Shown one piece after another: positions 16,894 through 25,274 of a DNA stretch of 64,000 bases. The stretch's first letter is position 1; every line of letters starts with the position of its first letter. Under the pieces are notes generated by a model. The model had not been told where the DNA came from, made no database searches, and saw nothing but the letters and a program-made list of their open reading frames with translations. The translations under genes and the position numbers were made by a program. The stretch comes from SFWF01 sp045636705 (GTDB lineage: Bacteria; Bacillota; Clostridia; Oscillospirales; Acutalibacteraceae), in contig JAZTYA010000018.1 in assembly GCA_045636705.1 (NCBI GenBank), positions 28,398-92,397 of the forward strand. The letters run 5' to 3'.

Positions 16894-17874
16894 TTAGTCT
16901 AAAGCACAACCTTTGTAATAATGAAGAAGTATCTCCCTATAAGTTTTGCCCTGAAGCGCCATATAATGTGCTCCGTATTGGCTTAGTCCTAAGCTGTGTC
17001 CATAGCCGAGCACCTCAAAAGTGAAATTTCCGTCACTATAGTTTATCTTGAAATTAGATGAACGAAGCTCTAATGCCGCTCTAATATCACTGCCGCTTAC
17101 CTCTTTTCCACAAAGAAGAATGGTTTTTACCGTTCCGGCTTCGGTTCTTACCTCGGTCCCAAAATAGTTTTGCGGCTCGCCCGAAAAGGTTGCAAGAGAA
17201 GAAAGCTTGCCCTTTAACTCCTCTGCCGTTAAAACGACCTGGCTCATATAATTTGGGGAAAGCTTATCTCCCACACTTTCTACCGAGCTAAGATAGGGAT
17301 ACTCGTCACCCCAGATTTCCTTTGCATCCTCGGTTTTGCCAAACGAAATTGCATGATAGGCAGATAAAATGGTTTTGCCGTTATAGGTTAACTTTTGATA
17401 TAGGGTTTCGGTAACCGCGTCGTTTATTTTACTTTCATACTTTAGGGCGTCTTCTCCCCATTTTTCTCTTGCCTTTTCCCTTGTTATAAAAGCTTGGTCG
17501 GTCTTAAAGCTATCGGTTATATCATACTCTGCCGATTTTGAATTTTCTTTTTTATAGGAAAGATAGGTATATGCCGCAACCGCCTGCGCTTTTAACGCCT
17601 CACTTTCATAAAGAGCTGGCATTTCTGCCGCAACAACACCAAAGATGTAATCCTCCACGCTAAAGTGTTGAACCTCTTTTTTGTCGGTAATATACACCTT
17701 TATTATTTCTTCTTTCCTTTGGTCTTCACTTGATGTTTCTGAGGTTACATCCTCGTTTTCCGGCCGTTCCACTCCTGCCGAAACCACCTTTGGTTCTATT
17801 GTACTAATAAGTGGCAAAAACAACATAATTATTGATAATACCGCCGCCGTAAACGTATAAACTGTCTTCATCAT
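16894..17874 (-). CDS. spoIID: stage II sporulation protein D (SpoIID/LytB)
   Basis: A 326-residue lytic transglycosylase anchored by an N-terminal helix (about 5-25). SpoIID strips peptides' glycan strands during forespore engulfment. The catalytic Glu84 lies in AAEMPALYESEALKAQAVAA, and the C-terminal YGHSLGLSQYGAHYMA is the family's conserved end. The segment that is SGGKTE in B. subtilis reads SFGKTE here, and the Cys used as zinc ligand in the C. difficile protein is not seen at YHAISFG. A vegetative SpoIID/LytB-domain enzyme is possible, but the length and arrangement fit SpoIID. Confidence 0.85.
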   Translation of the reverse strand: MMKTVYTFTAAVLSIIMLFLPLISTIEPKVVSAGVERPENEDVTSETSSEDQRKEEIIKVYITDKKEVQHFSVEDYIFGVVAAEMPALYESEALKAQAVAAYTYLSYKKENSKSAEYDITDSFKTDQAFITREKAREKWGEDALKYESKINDAVTETLYQKLTYNGKTILSAYHAISFGKTEDAKEIWGDEYPYLSSVESVGDKLSPNYMSQVVLTAEELKGKLSSLATFSGEPQNYFGTEVRTEAGTVKTILLCGKEVSGSDIRAALELRSSNFKINYSDGNFTFEVLGYGHSLGLSQYGAHYMALQGKTYREILLHYYKGCALD

Positions 17875-17946
17875 TTTATTCCTTTTTATAATGTTTTTTA
17901 GTTTATCAAAACACCGAAAGGCATTTAGTTAAACTTATAATCGTTA

Positions 17947-17975
17947 TTGACTTTTTAATCTTTCGATTATAAAAT
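17947..17975 (+). promoter_or_regulatory. sigma-A-type promoter of the membrane protein gene
   Basis: TTGACT (17947-17952), 17-base spacer, TAAAAT (17970-17975), five of six matches in each box. The 146-base divergent gap from spoIID contains no other clear element; I see no convincing sigma-E box for spoIID. Confidence 0.65.
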
Positions 17976-18020
17976 ATATATGATGTTTTTTATAAAATTA
18001 TTCATCAAGGAGGCTTTTAT

Positions 18021-18797
18021 TTGAAGATTAAAGTTGCTTACACATATTTTGCAATAGCTTCGTTTGCCGCTATTGCTTTTAGATTGTTTTTACTTATCTT
18101 TTCAATAGATTCTGCAAGCGGTTTTGTGAAGACGGGCTATTCCGCGATTTCGGTCTTTATGCTTGTTTTAATCGCCCTGGCTTTGGCGCTTGTGTTTGTT
18201 TTTTCATATAAAACAAAAGTTGCCTTTAGCAAACCTAAAAGAACCTCGATTTTACAAAAAATAGTTTCGTTTGCTTTTGCCGTTTCAATTTTGGTTGAGA
18301 TACTTTTTTCTCCTTTCTCAGATATGTTGCCCGAAAGACAGGCTCAAATTGATATGGTGTTAGGACTTTTTGCCTTCGCGTCAATTATCCTGTTAACCTT
18401 TAAAAAGGAGCTTAGACTTAAAATTAGCCCTCTTTTTAGCGTTGCTATTTTAATCTTCTTTATTTTTAGGTTAATTTGCGTATTTACAATATTTTCAACC
18501 TTCTCTATGATTATTGATATTGTATTTGAACTTTTCAGCAATTGCGGTTTGCTTATTGGCTTTTTATTCTATTCAAAATGCAAATGCCTAAGCGAAGAGG
18601 ATATCAACAAACCTTTATGCTTTGCTTCACTTTTGTTTTCAAGCGCTTTAGGCCTTACCGCTTCGGTTCCAAAGGTTTTACTTAACGTAACAGGTAATGC
18701 ACATTTTCTTCATATAAACAGTACTCCGATGTATTCGGTTTTCTTTGCAAGCCTTTTCTTGCTTTTATATTCTTTGAAAAAATTCAGGTCAAAATAA
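18021..18797 (+). CDS. multi-pass membrane protein of unknown function
   Basis: A 258-residue, very hydrophobic protein with about seven membrane segments (roughly 8-28, 36-60, 75-95, 108-125, 138-160, 165-182, 196-250 with breaks). It starts at TTG 18021, chosen because AAGGAGG lies 7 bases upstream and no ATG fits. I see no family motif; a sensor or accessory protein for the exporter encoded one base downstream is possible but unproven. Confidence 0.6.
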   Translation: MKIKVAYTYFAIASFAAIAFRLFLLIFSIDSASGFVKTGYSAISVFMLVLIALALALVFVFSYKTKVAFSKPKRTSILQKIVSFAFAVSILVEILFSPFSDMLPERQAQIDMVLGLFAFASIILLTFKKELRLKISPLFSVAILIFFIFRLICVFTIFSTFSMIIDIVFELFSNCGLLIGFLFYSKCKCLSEEDINKPLCFASLLFSSALGLTASVPKVLLNVTGNAHFLHINSTPMYSVFFASLFLLLYSLKKFRSK

Positions 18798-18798
18798 A

Positions 18799-19662
18799 AT
18801 GAAACAAGCTAAACTTTTTATGGTGCTATCAATGATTGTTTTCGGTTCGATAGCGCCATTTATTAAAAACATAAATTTAAGTTCAAGCGAAATTGCTCTT
18901 TTCCGTTCGGTAATTGCAATAATTTTAATAGGTTTGTTTTTACTTATTACCCGCCAGAAGTTTGATTTTAAGCAGGTTAAAAAGGACGTTCTTTTGCTCT
19001 TTTTATCTGGAGCGGCAATGGGATTTAACTGGATTTTCCTTTTTGAAGCATATAATTACACCTCTATCTCGGTTGCTACTTTAAGCTATTATTTTTCTCC
19101 TATTATAGTTATGGCTTTATCCTGTTTGTTTTTAGGAGAAAAAATAAACCTTAAAACCGTGCTTTGCTTTGTTTTTGCCATTATAGGCATGGTTATGATT
19201 ATAGGGGTTAATAATCTTTCTCTTGGCAACGCCTCTGCCACAGGGGTATTTTTAGGGCTTATAGCCGCTCTTCTTTACGCGGTGGTTGTTTTCCTTAATA
19301 TATTTATTAAAAACGTATCGGGCATACAGCGCACCTTTTTGCAGTTTTTATCTGCCGCCGTGGTGCTTTTGCCTTACGTTTTGCTAACAGAAGGTATAAA
19401 CCTTATCTCCCTTGATAAAACAGGAATTATCTCACTTCTGATTGTTGGTATTGTTCACAGTGGTATTTGCTACTGTATGTATTTTTCAAGCATTAAAAAA
19501 CTAAAAGGCAGCGAGGTCGCGGTACTAAGTTACATTGACCCCTTGGTTGCGGTTTTAATATCCTTTGTATTTTTAAACGAACCGTTTACCCTAACCCAAG
19601 CCTTAGGTGGAATAATGATTTTAGTTTCAAGTTTCTTTATAAATAAAAACAGAGCAGAATAA
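18799..19662 (+). CDS. EamA/DMT-family transporter
   Basis: A 287-residue drug/metabolite transporter with ten predicted helices in two EamA repeats (about 1-140 and 150-287). FGSIAPFIKNINLSSSEIALFRS and GFNWIFLFEAYNYTSISVATL are typical of repeat one, and SYIDPLVAVLISFVFLNEPF of repeat two. Family members export amino acids, purines or drugs; the substrate cannot be told. It starts one base after the preceding membrane protein, so they are co-transcribed, and its stop codon lies inside the terminator hairpin. Confidence 0.85.
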   Translation: MKQAKLFMVLSMIVFGSIAPFIKNINLSSSEIALFRSVIAIILIGLFLLITRQKFDFKQVKKDVLLLFLSGAAMGFNWIFLFEAYNYTSISVATLSYYFSPIIVMALSCLFLGEKINLKTVLCFVFAIIGMVMIIGVNNLSLGNASATGVFLGLIAALLYAVVVFLNIFIKNVSGIQRTFLQFLSAAVVLLPYVLLTEGINLISLDKTGIISLLIVGIVHSGICYCMYFSSIKKLKGSEVAVLSYIDPLVAVLISFVFLNEPFTLTQALGGIMILVSSFFINKNRAE

Positions 19663-19680
19663 TCTGCTCTGTTTATTTTT
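19647..19680. terminator. terminator shared by eamA and mrp
   Basis: AACAGAGCAGA, loop ATAA, TCTGCTCTGTT, followed by T-rich sequence. The EamA stop TAA (19660-19662) is in the loop; the mrp stop is just beyond. Confidence 0.8.
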
Positions 19681-20516
19681 TATTTTGCTTCTAAAAGGTC
19701 TGCTGCGTTATCTAAATATTCAACGCTAAAGCGTTCAAACTCTCCCTTATCGGCTAATGCCGCAAGCCTTACATCAATTGGAATTTGCGCAAGCAAGGGT
19801 ACTCCTATTTCTTCGGCTACGGTCTGTGTCTTGCCTTCGCCAAAAATTCTAAACTCACTACCACAGTCAGGACAAACGACATAGCTCATATTCTCAACTA
19901 TGCCGAGAACGTCAATATTCATTAAAGAAGCCATATTATAAGCCTTTTTAACTATCATTGAAACTAAATCCTGCGGAGAAGTAACGATAACTGTACTGTC
20001 AACCGGCAAGGACTGGAAGACGGTCAAAGGAACGTCGCCTGTTCCGGGTGGCATATCTACAAAAAGGTAGTCAATCTCGCCCCAAACAACGTCGCTCCAA
20101 AACTGTGTAACCGCACCTGCAATTACAGGGCCACGCCAAACAACCGGCGCTTCCTCGTTTTCAAGCAAAAGGTTGATTGACATTATCTTGATGCCGTTTG
20201 CGGTTTCTTCTGGTAAAATTCCGCGCTCGTCAGATAGGGCATTTTTTGTAATTCCGAACATTTTAGGAATAGATGGTCCTGTTATATCGGCATCCAAAAT
20301 ACCAACCTTATACCCTCTTCTGCTCATCAAAACTGCAAGCATTGAGGTAACAAGCGATTTACCAACACCACCCTTTCCGCTTACAACACCTATAACCTTT
20401 TTAATGTTGCTATAATCATTCTGGGCAGTTTTTTGTATTTCGTGTGATGAAGCCTTGCCGCAGGACGAACAGTTGCCGTCGCAGGAGGTTTCATTGCATT
20501 TTCTTTCTTCTGCCAT
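19680..20516 (-). CDS. mrp: Mrp/NBP35-type iron-sulfur carrier ATPase
   Basis: A 278-residue P-loop ATPase that carries or inserts Fe-S clusters. The N-terminal Cys set CNETSCDGNCSSCG resembles the NBP35-type cluster site; the ATPase has GKGGVGKSLV, DADITGPSIPKMFG and MPPGTGD. Two more Cys in the family's C-terminal C-x2-C (CPDCG) bridge the dimer. I choose the ATG at 20516, with AAGGAG 10 bases upstream, over a longer in-frame opening that starts at 20579 and lacks a ribosome site. Confidence 0.9.
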   Translation of the reverse strand: MAEERKCNETSCDGNCSSCGKASSHEIQKTAQNDYSNIKKVIGVVSGKGGVGKSLVTSMLAVLMSRRGYKVGILDADITGPSIPKMFGITKNALSDERGILPEETANGIKIMSINLLLENEEAPVVWRGPVIAGAVTQFWSDVVWGEIDYLFVDMPPGTGDVPLTVFQSLPVDSTVIVTSPQDLVSMIVKKAYNMASLMNIDVLGIVENMSYVVCPDCGSEFRIFGEGKTQTVAEEIGVPLLAQIPIDVRLAALADKGEFERFSVEYLDNAADLLEAK

Positions 20517-20586
20517 TTTTAACTCACTCCTTAAAGCTGACATTTGTTTTATTATACTCCTTTTTTCATCAGCTTTCAATGAGTAT

Positions 20587-21507
20587 TTAAAATAAAGTTT
20601 CTATTTTTTTATTAGCGCCTTCAGGCGAATATACAAAAGAGTCGATATGGTCGCCTTCGTAAAAATATTTTATAGGATTTGTATAATCTGAGTCAAAGTT
20701 GTCTATAATAATAAGTTTAACCTTCATTTTGTCGGGGATAATACTCTTAATATAGACCGATGCGGTCTGGCCGACCTTTACACCCTCTTTGGGTTCAGCA
20801 AGACCTGCAAGATTTGGGCAAAGTTCTATGAAAATGCCATAACTTTCTATGCTCCTTACTACTCCCGAAACTGTTTCTCCTTGAGCTACCGTATCCGCAT
20901 TTTCCTGCCAAGAGCCGAGCAATTCTTTATGAGAAAGTGTCATTCTGCCAAACTCATCTATGTTCCTTAGTATTACCTTTATGTCGTCCCCTACCGAAAA
21001 TCTGTCTTTTGGGTGTGATATGCGCGACACCGAAATGGAATCTATCGGCAAAAGGGCAATGTTTCCACAACCAACGTCACAAAATGCGCCAAAGGTTTCG
21101 AGATGTGTTACCTTAGCCGGAATTATATCTCCCGGTAAAAGACGGGATAAAAACTCCTCCTTTGCGCGAAGTTGTGCCTCTCTTCTTGAAAGAAGGGCAA
21201 ATTGTTTTCCGTTTTGGTCGGTTCGAATTTCCTTTACAACGAAACAAACCGGTTTGCCCACCCTTGAAATTAGGGCTATATCACGGGTTGTACCAAGGGA
21301 TATTCCAACGGCACCCTCAGACCTTGGGATTATTCCTTTCATCGAGCCTAGGTTTATAAGCAGGTTGTGTTCAGAGTCGCACATATAGGCCAGACCCTCT
21401 AAAATTTCACCGCTTATCTGAGCCGCGCAAAGTTTAGCCGCCGTATAAATATATTTATTATTTTCATTTTGAAAAAGGGTATATCCTTCGGGTAAGTAAC
21501 CTTTCAT
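20587..21507 (-). CDS. S1 RNA-binding domain protein (short RpsA-like)
   Basis: About 306 residues with three S1 OB folds: a divergent one (about 30-90, GEILEGLAYM...), one at about 105-185 (GDIIPAKVTHLETFGAFCDV, ending MTLSHKELLG) and one at about 195-255 (GETVSGVVRSIESYGIFIEL). Clostridia often have such short S1 proteins in place of a six-domain S1; RNA binding in translation is likely. The start at 21507 is supported by AAAGGAAAGG upstream; a longer opening to 21576 is unsupported. It is alone between mrp and the ddh terminator. Confidence 0.8.
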   Translation of the reverse strand: MKGYLPEGYTLFQNENNKYIYTAAKLCAAQISGEILEGLAYMCDSEHNLLINLGSMKGIIPRSEGAVGISLGTTRDIALISRVGKPVCFVVKEIRTDQNGKQFALLSRREAQLRAKEEFLSRLLPGDIIPAKVTHLETFGAFCDVGCGNIALLPIDSISVSRISHPKDRFSVGDDIKVILRNIDEFGRMTLSHKELLGSWQENADTVAQGETVSGVVRSIESYGIFIELCPNLAGLAEPKEGVKVGQTASVYIKSIIPDKMKVKLIIIDNFDSDYTNPIKYFYEGDHIDSFVYSPEGANKKIETLF

Positions 21508-21575
21508 TATTATCAAGCCTTTCCTTTTTTTGCATTTTTTAAATATATATGCAAACGGAAGTGCTTTAATGAGCA

Positions 21576-21604
21576 AAACGCCTCGAGAAACTCTCGAGGC
21601 GTTT
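21576..21604. terminator. terminator after ddh
   Basis: AAACGCCTCGAGA (21576-21588), loop AAC, TCTCGAGGCGTTT (21592-21604): a 13-bp perfect stem just after the ddh stop on the minus strand. Confidence 0.85.
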
Positions 21605-21608
21605 ATTA

Positions 21609-22595
21609 TTATAACATTTTTGCTATTATTTCTTCTTTTGTTTCCTTGCTTAAATAGATAGGTGGAACGTCAAATACCGTCTTGCAACCCGTCATACCCT
21701 CTTTTTTCATGCGATAAGCCGCACGAGCAAAGGCTACTATTACGCTTGCTGTAAATTCGGGGTTAGAATCAAGCTTTAGGCTATACTCGATAAGATGTGT
21801 GTTTTCTAAATCGAAACCTGTTTTGCCAGTTCTTATAACGAATCCGCCATGAGGAATGCCGCTATGATTTTGCTTTAACTCCTCTAAAGAGATGAAATGA
21901 ACTATTGTATCATAATCGGCGAAATAGTTAGGCATTATCTTTATTTCGTTTTCGATTCTCGCCTTGTCTGCGCCCTCTTCGGCTACCACAAAACACTCGC
22001 GAAGGTGTTTTTCACGGGTAGCAAGGTTCGGAGCTGAGCCACTTCTTACCTGCTCCAGTGCTTCATCCTTAGGGATAGTATATTGCTTTGCGTCAAGCAC
22101 GCCTTCAATTCTTCTAATGGCGTCCGAATGTCCTTGGCTAACGCCTTTACCCCAGAAGGTGTAATCCTTGCCGTTGGGCAAAATTGCCGAAGCGTAAAGA
22201 CGGTTTATTGAAAACATACCGGGGTCCCAACCACAAGAAATTACCGCGATGTTGCCATTTTCCTTAGCCGCTTTATCAACGTTGCTTAAATGCTCGGGAA
22301 TTTTTGCATGGGTATCAAAGCTATCAATAACATTAAAATGTTTAGCATATTCGGGTGTTTGGGTAGGCAAATCGGTTGCACTGCCTCCGCAAAGAATTAA
22401 AATATCTATTTCGTCCTTATGCTCTAAAATTTTATCTATATGGTAAACGGGCACGTCAGGTGTTAAGATTTTAACTGTTGAAGGGTCTCTTCTTGAAAAG
22501 ACCGCAGTAAGTTTTAAGTCATCATTCTGGCGAATGGCTGACTCAATTCCTCGGCCTAAATTTCCGTAACCTAAAATTGCTATTTTAATTTCCAT
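21609..22595 (-). CDS. ddh: meso-diaminopimelate dehydrogenase
   Basis: A 328-residue NADP-dependent enzyme that aminates tetrahydrodipicolinate to meso-DAP in one step, supplying peptidoglycan and lysine. The Rossmann start IAILGYGNLGRGIE, SRRDP, CGGSATDLPTQTPEYA, DSFDTHAKIPEH and SCGWDPGMFSINR are hallmarks of the family, as is HGGFVIRTG. Length is as in Corynebacterium and Clostridium enzymes. It is monocistronic. A TATAAT lies at 22625-22630 upstream with a poor -35, so regulation is possible. Confidence 0.95.
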   Translation of the reverse strand: MEIKIAILGYGNLGRGIESAIRQNDDLKLTAVFSRRDPSTVKILTPDVPVYHIDKILEHKDEIDILILCGGSATDLPTQTPEYAKHFNVIDSFDTHAKIPEHLSNVDKAAKENGNIAVISCGWDPGMFSINRLYASAILPNGKDYTFWGKGVSQGHSDAIRRIEGVLDAKQYTIPKDEALEQVRSGSAPNLATREKHLRECFVVAEEGADKARIENEIKIMPNYFADYDTIVHFISLEELKQNHSGIPHGGFVIRTGKTGFDLENTHLIEYSLKLDSNPEFTASVIVAFARAAYRMKKEGMTGCKTVFDVPPIYLSKETKEEIIAKML

Positions 22596-22672
22596 AAAGT
22601 TACCTCTTTTTTTAATCTTTAATTATTATAACAAAAAGATAGGTAAATTACTACATATTTTTTAAAAAAAAT

Positions 22673-22698
22673 AACGGGGAAACAAAAGTTTCCCCGTT
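22673..22698 (-). terminator. terminator of the ribosomal protein operon
   Basis: AACGGGGAAAC, loop AAAA, GTTTCCCCGTT, followed on the minus strand by a long T run. It ends the operon right after rplL, so rpoB is not downstream. Confidence 0.9.
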
Positions 22699-22724
22699 TG
22701 GTTTAAGCTATTTTAAGTTTTAAA

Positions 22725-23102
22725 TTACTTAAGCTCAACAGTAGCGCCAGCTTCAGCAAGCTTAGCCTTCATAGCTTCAGCGTCGTCCTTAGAAACTGCC
22801 TCTTTGAGGGTCTTAGGAGCGCCATCAACAAGAGCCTTTGCTTCAGCAAGACCAAGGCCGGTAATCTCACGAACAACCTTAATAACCTTAATCTTCTCTG
22901 CGCCTGCGTTTGCAAGAACAACGTCAAACTCAGTCTTCTCTTCAGCTGCTGCTGCGCCGCCTGCTGCGGGTGCTGCAACTGCAACTGCTGCTGCTGCAGA
23001 TACTCCAAATTCTTCTTCTACTGCTTTAACAAGCTCAGAAAGCTCAAGAACGGTAAGAGTCTTTAACTCTTCAATCATAGCTGTAATCTTTTCAGATGCC
23101 AT
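22725..23102 (-). CDS. rplL: 50S ribosomal protein L7/L12
   Basis: A 125-residue acidic stalk protein: N-terminal dimerisation helices (TAMIEELKTLTVLELSELV), an Ala/Gly-rich hinge (about 40-58), and the factor-binding C-terminal domain (VIKVVREITGLGLAEAKALV). I choose the ATG at 23102 with TTGGAGG 8 bases upstream; a five-residue longer form has no ribosome site. It is the last gene before the operon terminator. Confidence 0.97.
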   Translation of the reverse strand: MASEKITAMIEELKTLTVLELSELVKAVEEEFGVSAAAAVAVAAPAAGGAAAAEEKTEFDVVLANAGAEKIKVIKVVREITGLGLAEAKALVDGAPKTLKEAVSKDDAEAMKAKLAEAGATVELK

Positions 23103-23161
23103 TTTATTTTCCTCCAATTAATTAAATAAATATTTTTTGTTAGTTTTGTTTTTTTGTTTAA

Positions 23162-23671
23162 TTATTCAGCTGCTGCTTCACCGTTTTTATCAACGATAGC
23201 CTGTACGGCACGAGCAAATGCTGCGATAGGTGCTTGGAATGCTCCAAGTACTGTTGCAAGAAGTACTTCCTTGCTGGGTAGTTTTGCTAAAGATTCGATA
23301 GTAGCAACATCAACGAACTTGCCGTCGAGGTAACCTGCCTTAATCTTAAAGTTGTCATGAGCGTCAGCGAACTTTTGTAAAATTCTAGCTGCTGCAACAT
23401 GGTCTTCCTTAGAGATGGCAATAGCAGTTGTTCCCTCAAGAACAGATTTCATTTCCTCTAAATCGGTACCTGCAATAGCACGTCCCAAAATAGTGTTCTT
23501 TACTACGTAATATTCGATTCCGGCTTGGCGGAGCTCCTTACGGAGGACGGTGTCATCAGCAACGGTTGTTCCTGAATAGTCAACAACAACGCCTGCAACT
23601 GAACCTGCAATCTTTGCAGAAAGGTCTGCAACTAAAGCCTGCTTAGCCTCAAGAACCTTTGCGTTTGGCAT
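23162..23671 (-). CDS. rplJ: 50S ribosomal protein L10
   Basis: A 169-residue L10 with the conserved RNA-binding N-terminus (YSGTTVADDTVLRKELRQAG, VVKNTILGRAI) and the C-terminal helix that binds L12 dimers. The ATG at 23671 follows GAGGTG by six bases. L10 with L12 represses its own operon by binding the leader upstream, and the leader is visible here (see the L10 leader entry). Confidence 0.96.
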   Translation of the reverse strand: MPNAKVLEAKQALVADLSAKIAGSVAGVVVDYSGTTVADDTVLRKELRQAGIEYYVVKNTILGRAIAGTDLEEMKSVLEGTTAIAISKEDHVAAARILQKFADAHDNFKIKAGYLDGKFVDVATIESLAKLPSKEVLLATVLGAFQAPIAAFARAVQAIVDKNGEAAAE

Positions 23672-23701
23672 ATTTTTCACCTCTTCTTTTTTTGTGAAAT
23701 T

Positions 23702-23832
23702 AAAAAACCTGTCCTCCAAAGACAAGAGAGGACAGGCAGAAACATCTTTAAATAAATAATAAAGTTGTTCGCATTACCTCGGCAGGCGATAGACTTATCG
23801 CAAAAGCGACCTGCTGTCTTTGGATTTTGCAT
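23702..23832 (-). ncRNA. L10 ribosomal protein leader with attenuator
   Basis: Upstream of rplJ the minus strand has the L10-leader signature: CCAAAGACAGCAGG at the 5' end (complement of 23810-23823) and CTGCCGAGG further on, then a terminator (CCTGTCCTC with GAGGACAGG, 23708-23716 and 23728-23736, followed by six Ts). CCAAAGAC at the 5' end is exactly complementary to GTCTTTGG in the terminator loop and 3' arm (23716-23723), so aptamer and terminator pairings exclude one another. L10(L12)4 binding would favour termination. Confidence 0.85.
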
Positions 23833-23915
23833 TTGTTATAATAACACAAGTATCTTGTGTTGTCAAGTAGGAATTAATTAGAATTTTAATTCAGACGCGA
23901 AGCGCTAATTAAAAC

Positions 23916-24611
23916 TTATGCGCCGTATTTACCGGTAGCAACCTTAATTCCAGGACCCATAGTTGTTGCGATTACGCAAGACTTGAAATAGGTACCCTTT
24001 GCAGCTGCAGGCTTAGCCTTTGCAATTGCAGACATAAGAGCATCTATATTCTCTACGAGCTTCTCTGTTCCGAAGGAAGCCTTTCCTACAGGACAGTGAA
24101 TAATATTTGTCTTGTCAAGACGGTACTCAATCTTACCAGCCTTTGCCTCGGTTACTGCCTTAGCAACGTCAGGTGTAACGGTACCAGCCTTAGGAGTAGG
24201 CATAAGACCACGAGGTCCTAAAACCTTACCTAAACGACCAACCATACCCATCATATCAGGTGTTGCGATAACTACGTCGAAATCAATCCAGCCTTCATTC
24301 TGAATTTTAGCAACGAGCTCGTCTCCGCCTACATAATCAGAGCCAGCGGCCTCAGCTTCTTTAGCCTTGTCACCCTTTGTAAGAACAAGGGTTCTAACCT
24401 TTTTACCTGTTCCGTTAGGAAGAACAACTGCGCCTCTAACCTGCTGGTCAGCATGACGAGAGTCAACACCTAAACGAACGTGAATTTCTACTGTTTCATC
24501 AAACTTTGCAGAAGCTGCCTTTACAGCCAATTCGCAAGCCTGTTCAACATCGTAAAACTTAGATTTTTCTATAAGCTTTACACTTTCATTATACTTTTTA
24601 CCGTGTTTCAT
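23916..24611 (-). CDS. rplA: 50S ribosomal protein L1
   Basis: A 231-residue L1 protein of the ribosomal exit-site stalk. It has FDETVEIHVRLGVDSRHADQ, the RNA-binding GPRGLMPTPKAGTVT and the C-terminal TTMGPGIKV. The ATG at 24611 follows GGGAGGT by six bases, so I reject a longer form that starts at 24656. It lies 53 bases after rplK. Confidence 0.97.
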   Translation of the reverse strand: MKHGKKYNESVKLIEKSKFYDVEQACELAVKAASAKFDETVEIHVRLGVDSRHADQQVRGAVVLPNGTGKKVRTLVLTKGDKAKEAEAAGSDYVGGDELVAKIQNEGWIDFDVVIATPDMMGMVGRLGKVLGPRGLMPTPKAGTVTPDVAKAVTEAKAGKIEYRLDKTNIIHCPVGKASFGTEKLVENIDALMSAIAKAKPAAAKGTYFKSCVIATTMGPGIKVATGKYGA

Positions 24612-24664
24612 TACACTACCTCCCAATAAGTGGTTAAATCGGAAATTTCCTCCCACGAGAGAGA

Positions 24665-25090
24665 TTAATCGACAACTTCAATGCCCATGCTGCGAGCGGT
24701 ACCAGCTATCATAGACATAGCGGTATCAATGTTTGCTGCATTAAGGTCAGGCATTTTCTGCTCTGCGATTTTCTTAATCTGCTCACTGGTGATTTTTGCA
24801 ACTTTCTGCTTGTTAGGTACACCTGAACCGCTCTCGATTCCGCAAGCCTTCTTAATAAGAACAGCTGCAGGAGGAGTCTTGGTGATAAAGCTGAAAGAGT
24901 GGTCTGCATATACGGTAATTACTACCGGAATGATAAGACCTGCGTCGTTCTTTGTGCGTTCGTTAAATTCCTTTGTGAACGCCATGATGTTTACGCCATG
25001 TTGTCCCAGTGCAGGACCAACCGGTGGAGCCGGAGTGGCTTTGCCGGCCGGAATTTGCAGTTTAATGTAGCCAATAATTTTTTGAGCCAT
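24665..25090 (-). CDS. rplK: 50S ribosomal protein L11
   Basis: A 141-residue L11 with QIPAGKATPAPPVGPALGQHGVNIM, the region bound by thiostrepton and RelA signalling, and the C-terminal RNA-binding domain ending TARSMGIEV. The ATG at 25090 follows GGAGGTG by six bases. It is preceded by a 184-base gap of consecutive hairpins after nusG. Confidence 0.97.
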   Translation of the reverse strand: MAQKIIGYIKLQIPAGKATPAPPVGPALGQHGVNIMAFTKEFNERTKNDAGLIIPVVITVYADHSFSFITKTPPAAVLIKKACGIESGSGVPNKQKVAKITSEQIKKIAEQKMPDLNAANIDTAMSMIAGTARSMGIEVVD

Positions 25091-25135
25091 TGTTTGCACC
25101 TCCATTATTCGTGGTAACAGTGATTTACACTTGGC

Positions 25136-25228
25136 GGAATGGTCGTTTACCCATTCCTCCCACCGTGATACCCTTTAAGGTATCGGCGGCAAACTGCCGC
25201 GGTTTAATACCCCCGTTTTCGGGATTAA
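25136..25228 (-). ncRNA. structured intergenic leader upstream of rplK
   Basis: Four consecutive hairpins fill the nusG-rplK gap: GGAATGG/CCATTCC (25136-25157), GATACC/GGTATC (25167-25184), GCGGCA/TGCCGC with loop AAC (25186-25200) and TTAAT-ACCCCCG/CGGG-ATTAA (25204-25228). None ends in a T run, so this is not a terminator array. An autoregulatory L11/L1 mRNA site is the likely role; I do not recognise a specific Rfam model. Confidence 0.5.
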
Positions 25229-25274
25229 TACGGCTTTTTTGACCGTGTTAAGCAGTTTCCTGCGTATTTATGAA

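Noticed and set aside
22804..23121. Open frame opposite rplL
   Set aside because: An antisense shadow of an Ala/Glu-rich gene, with no ribosome site or family match.
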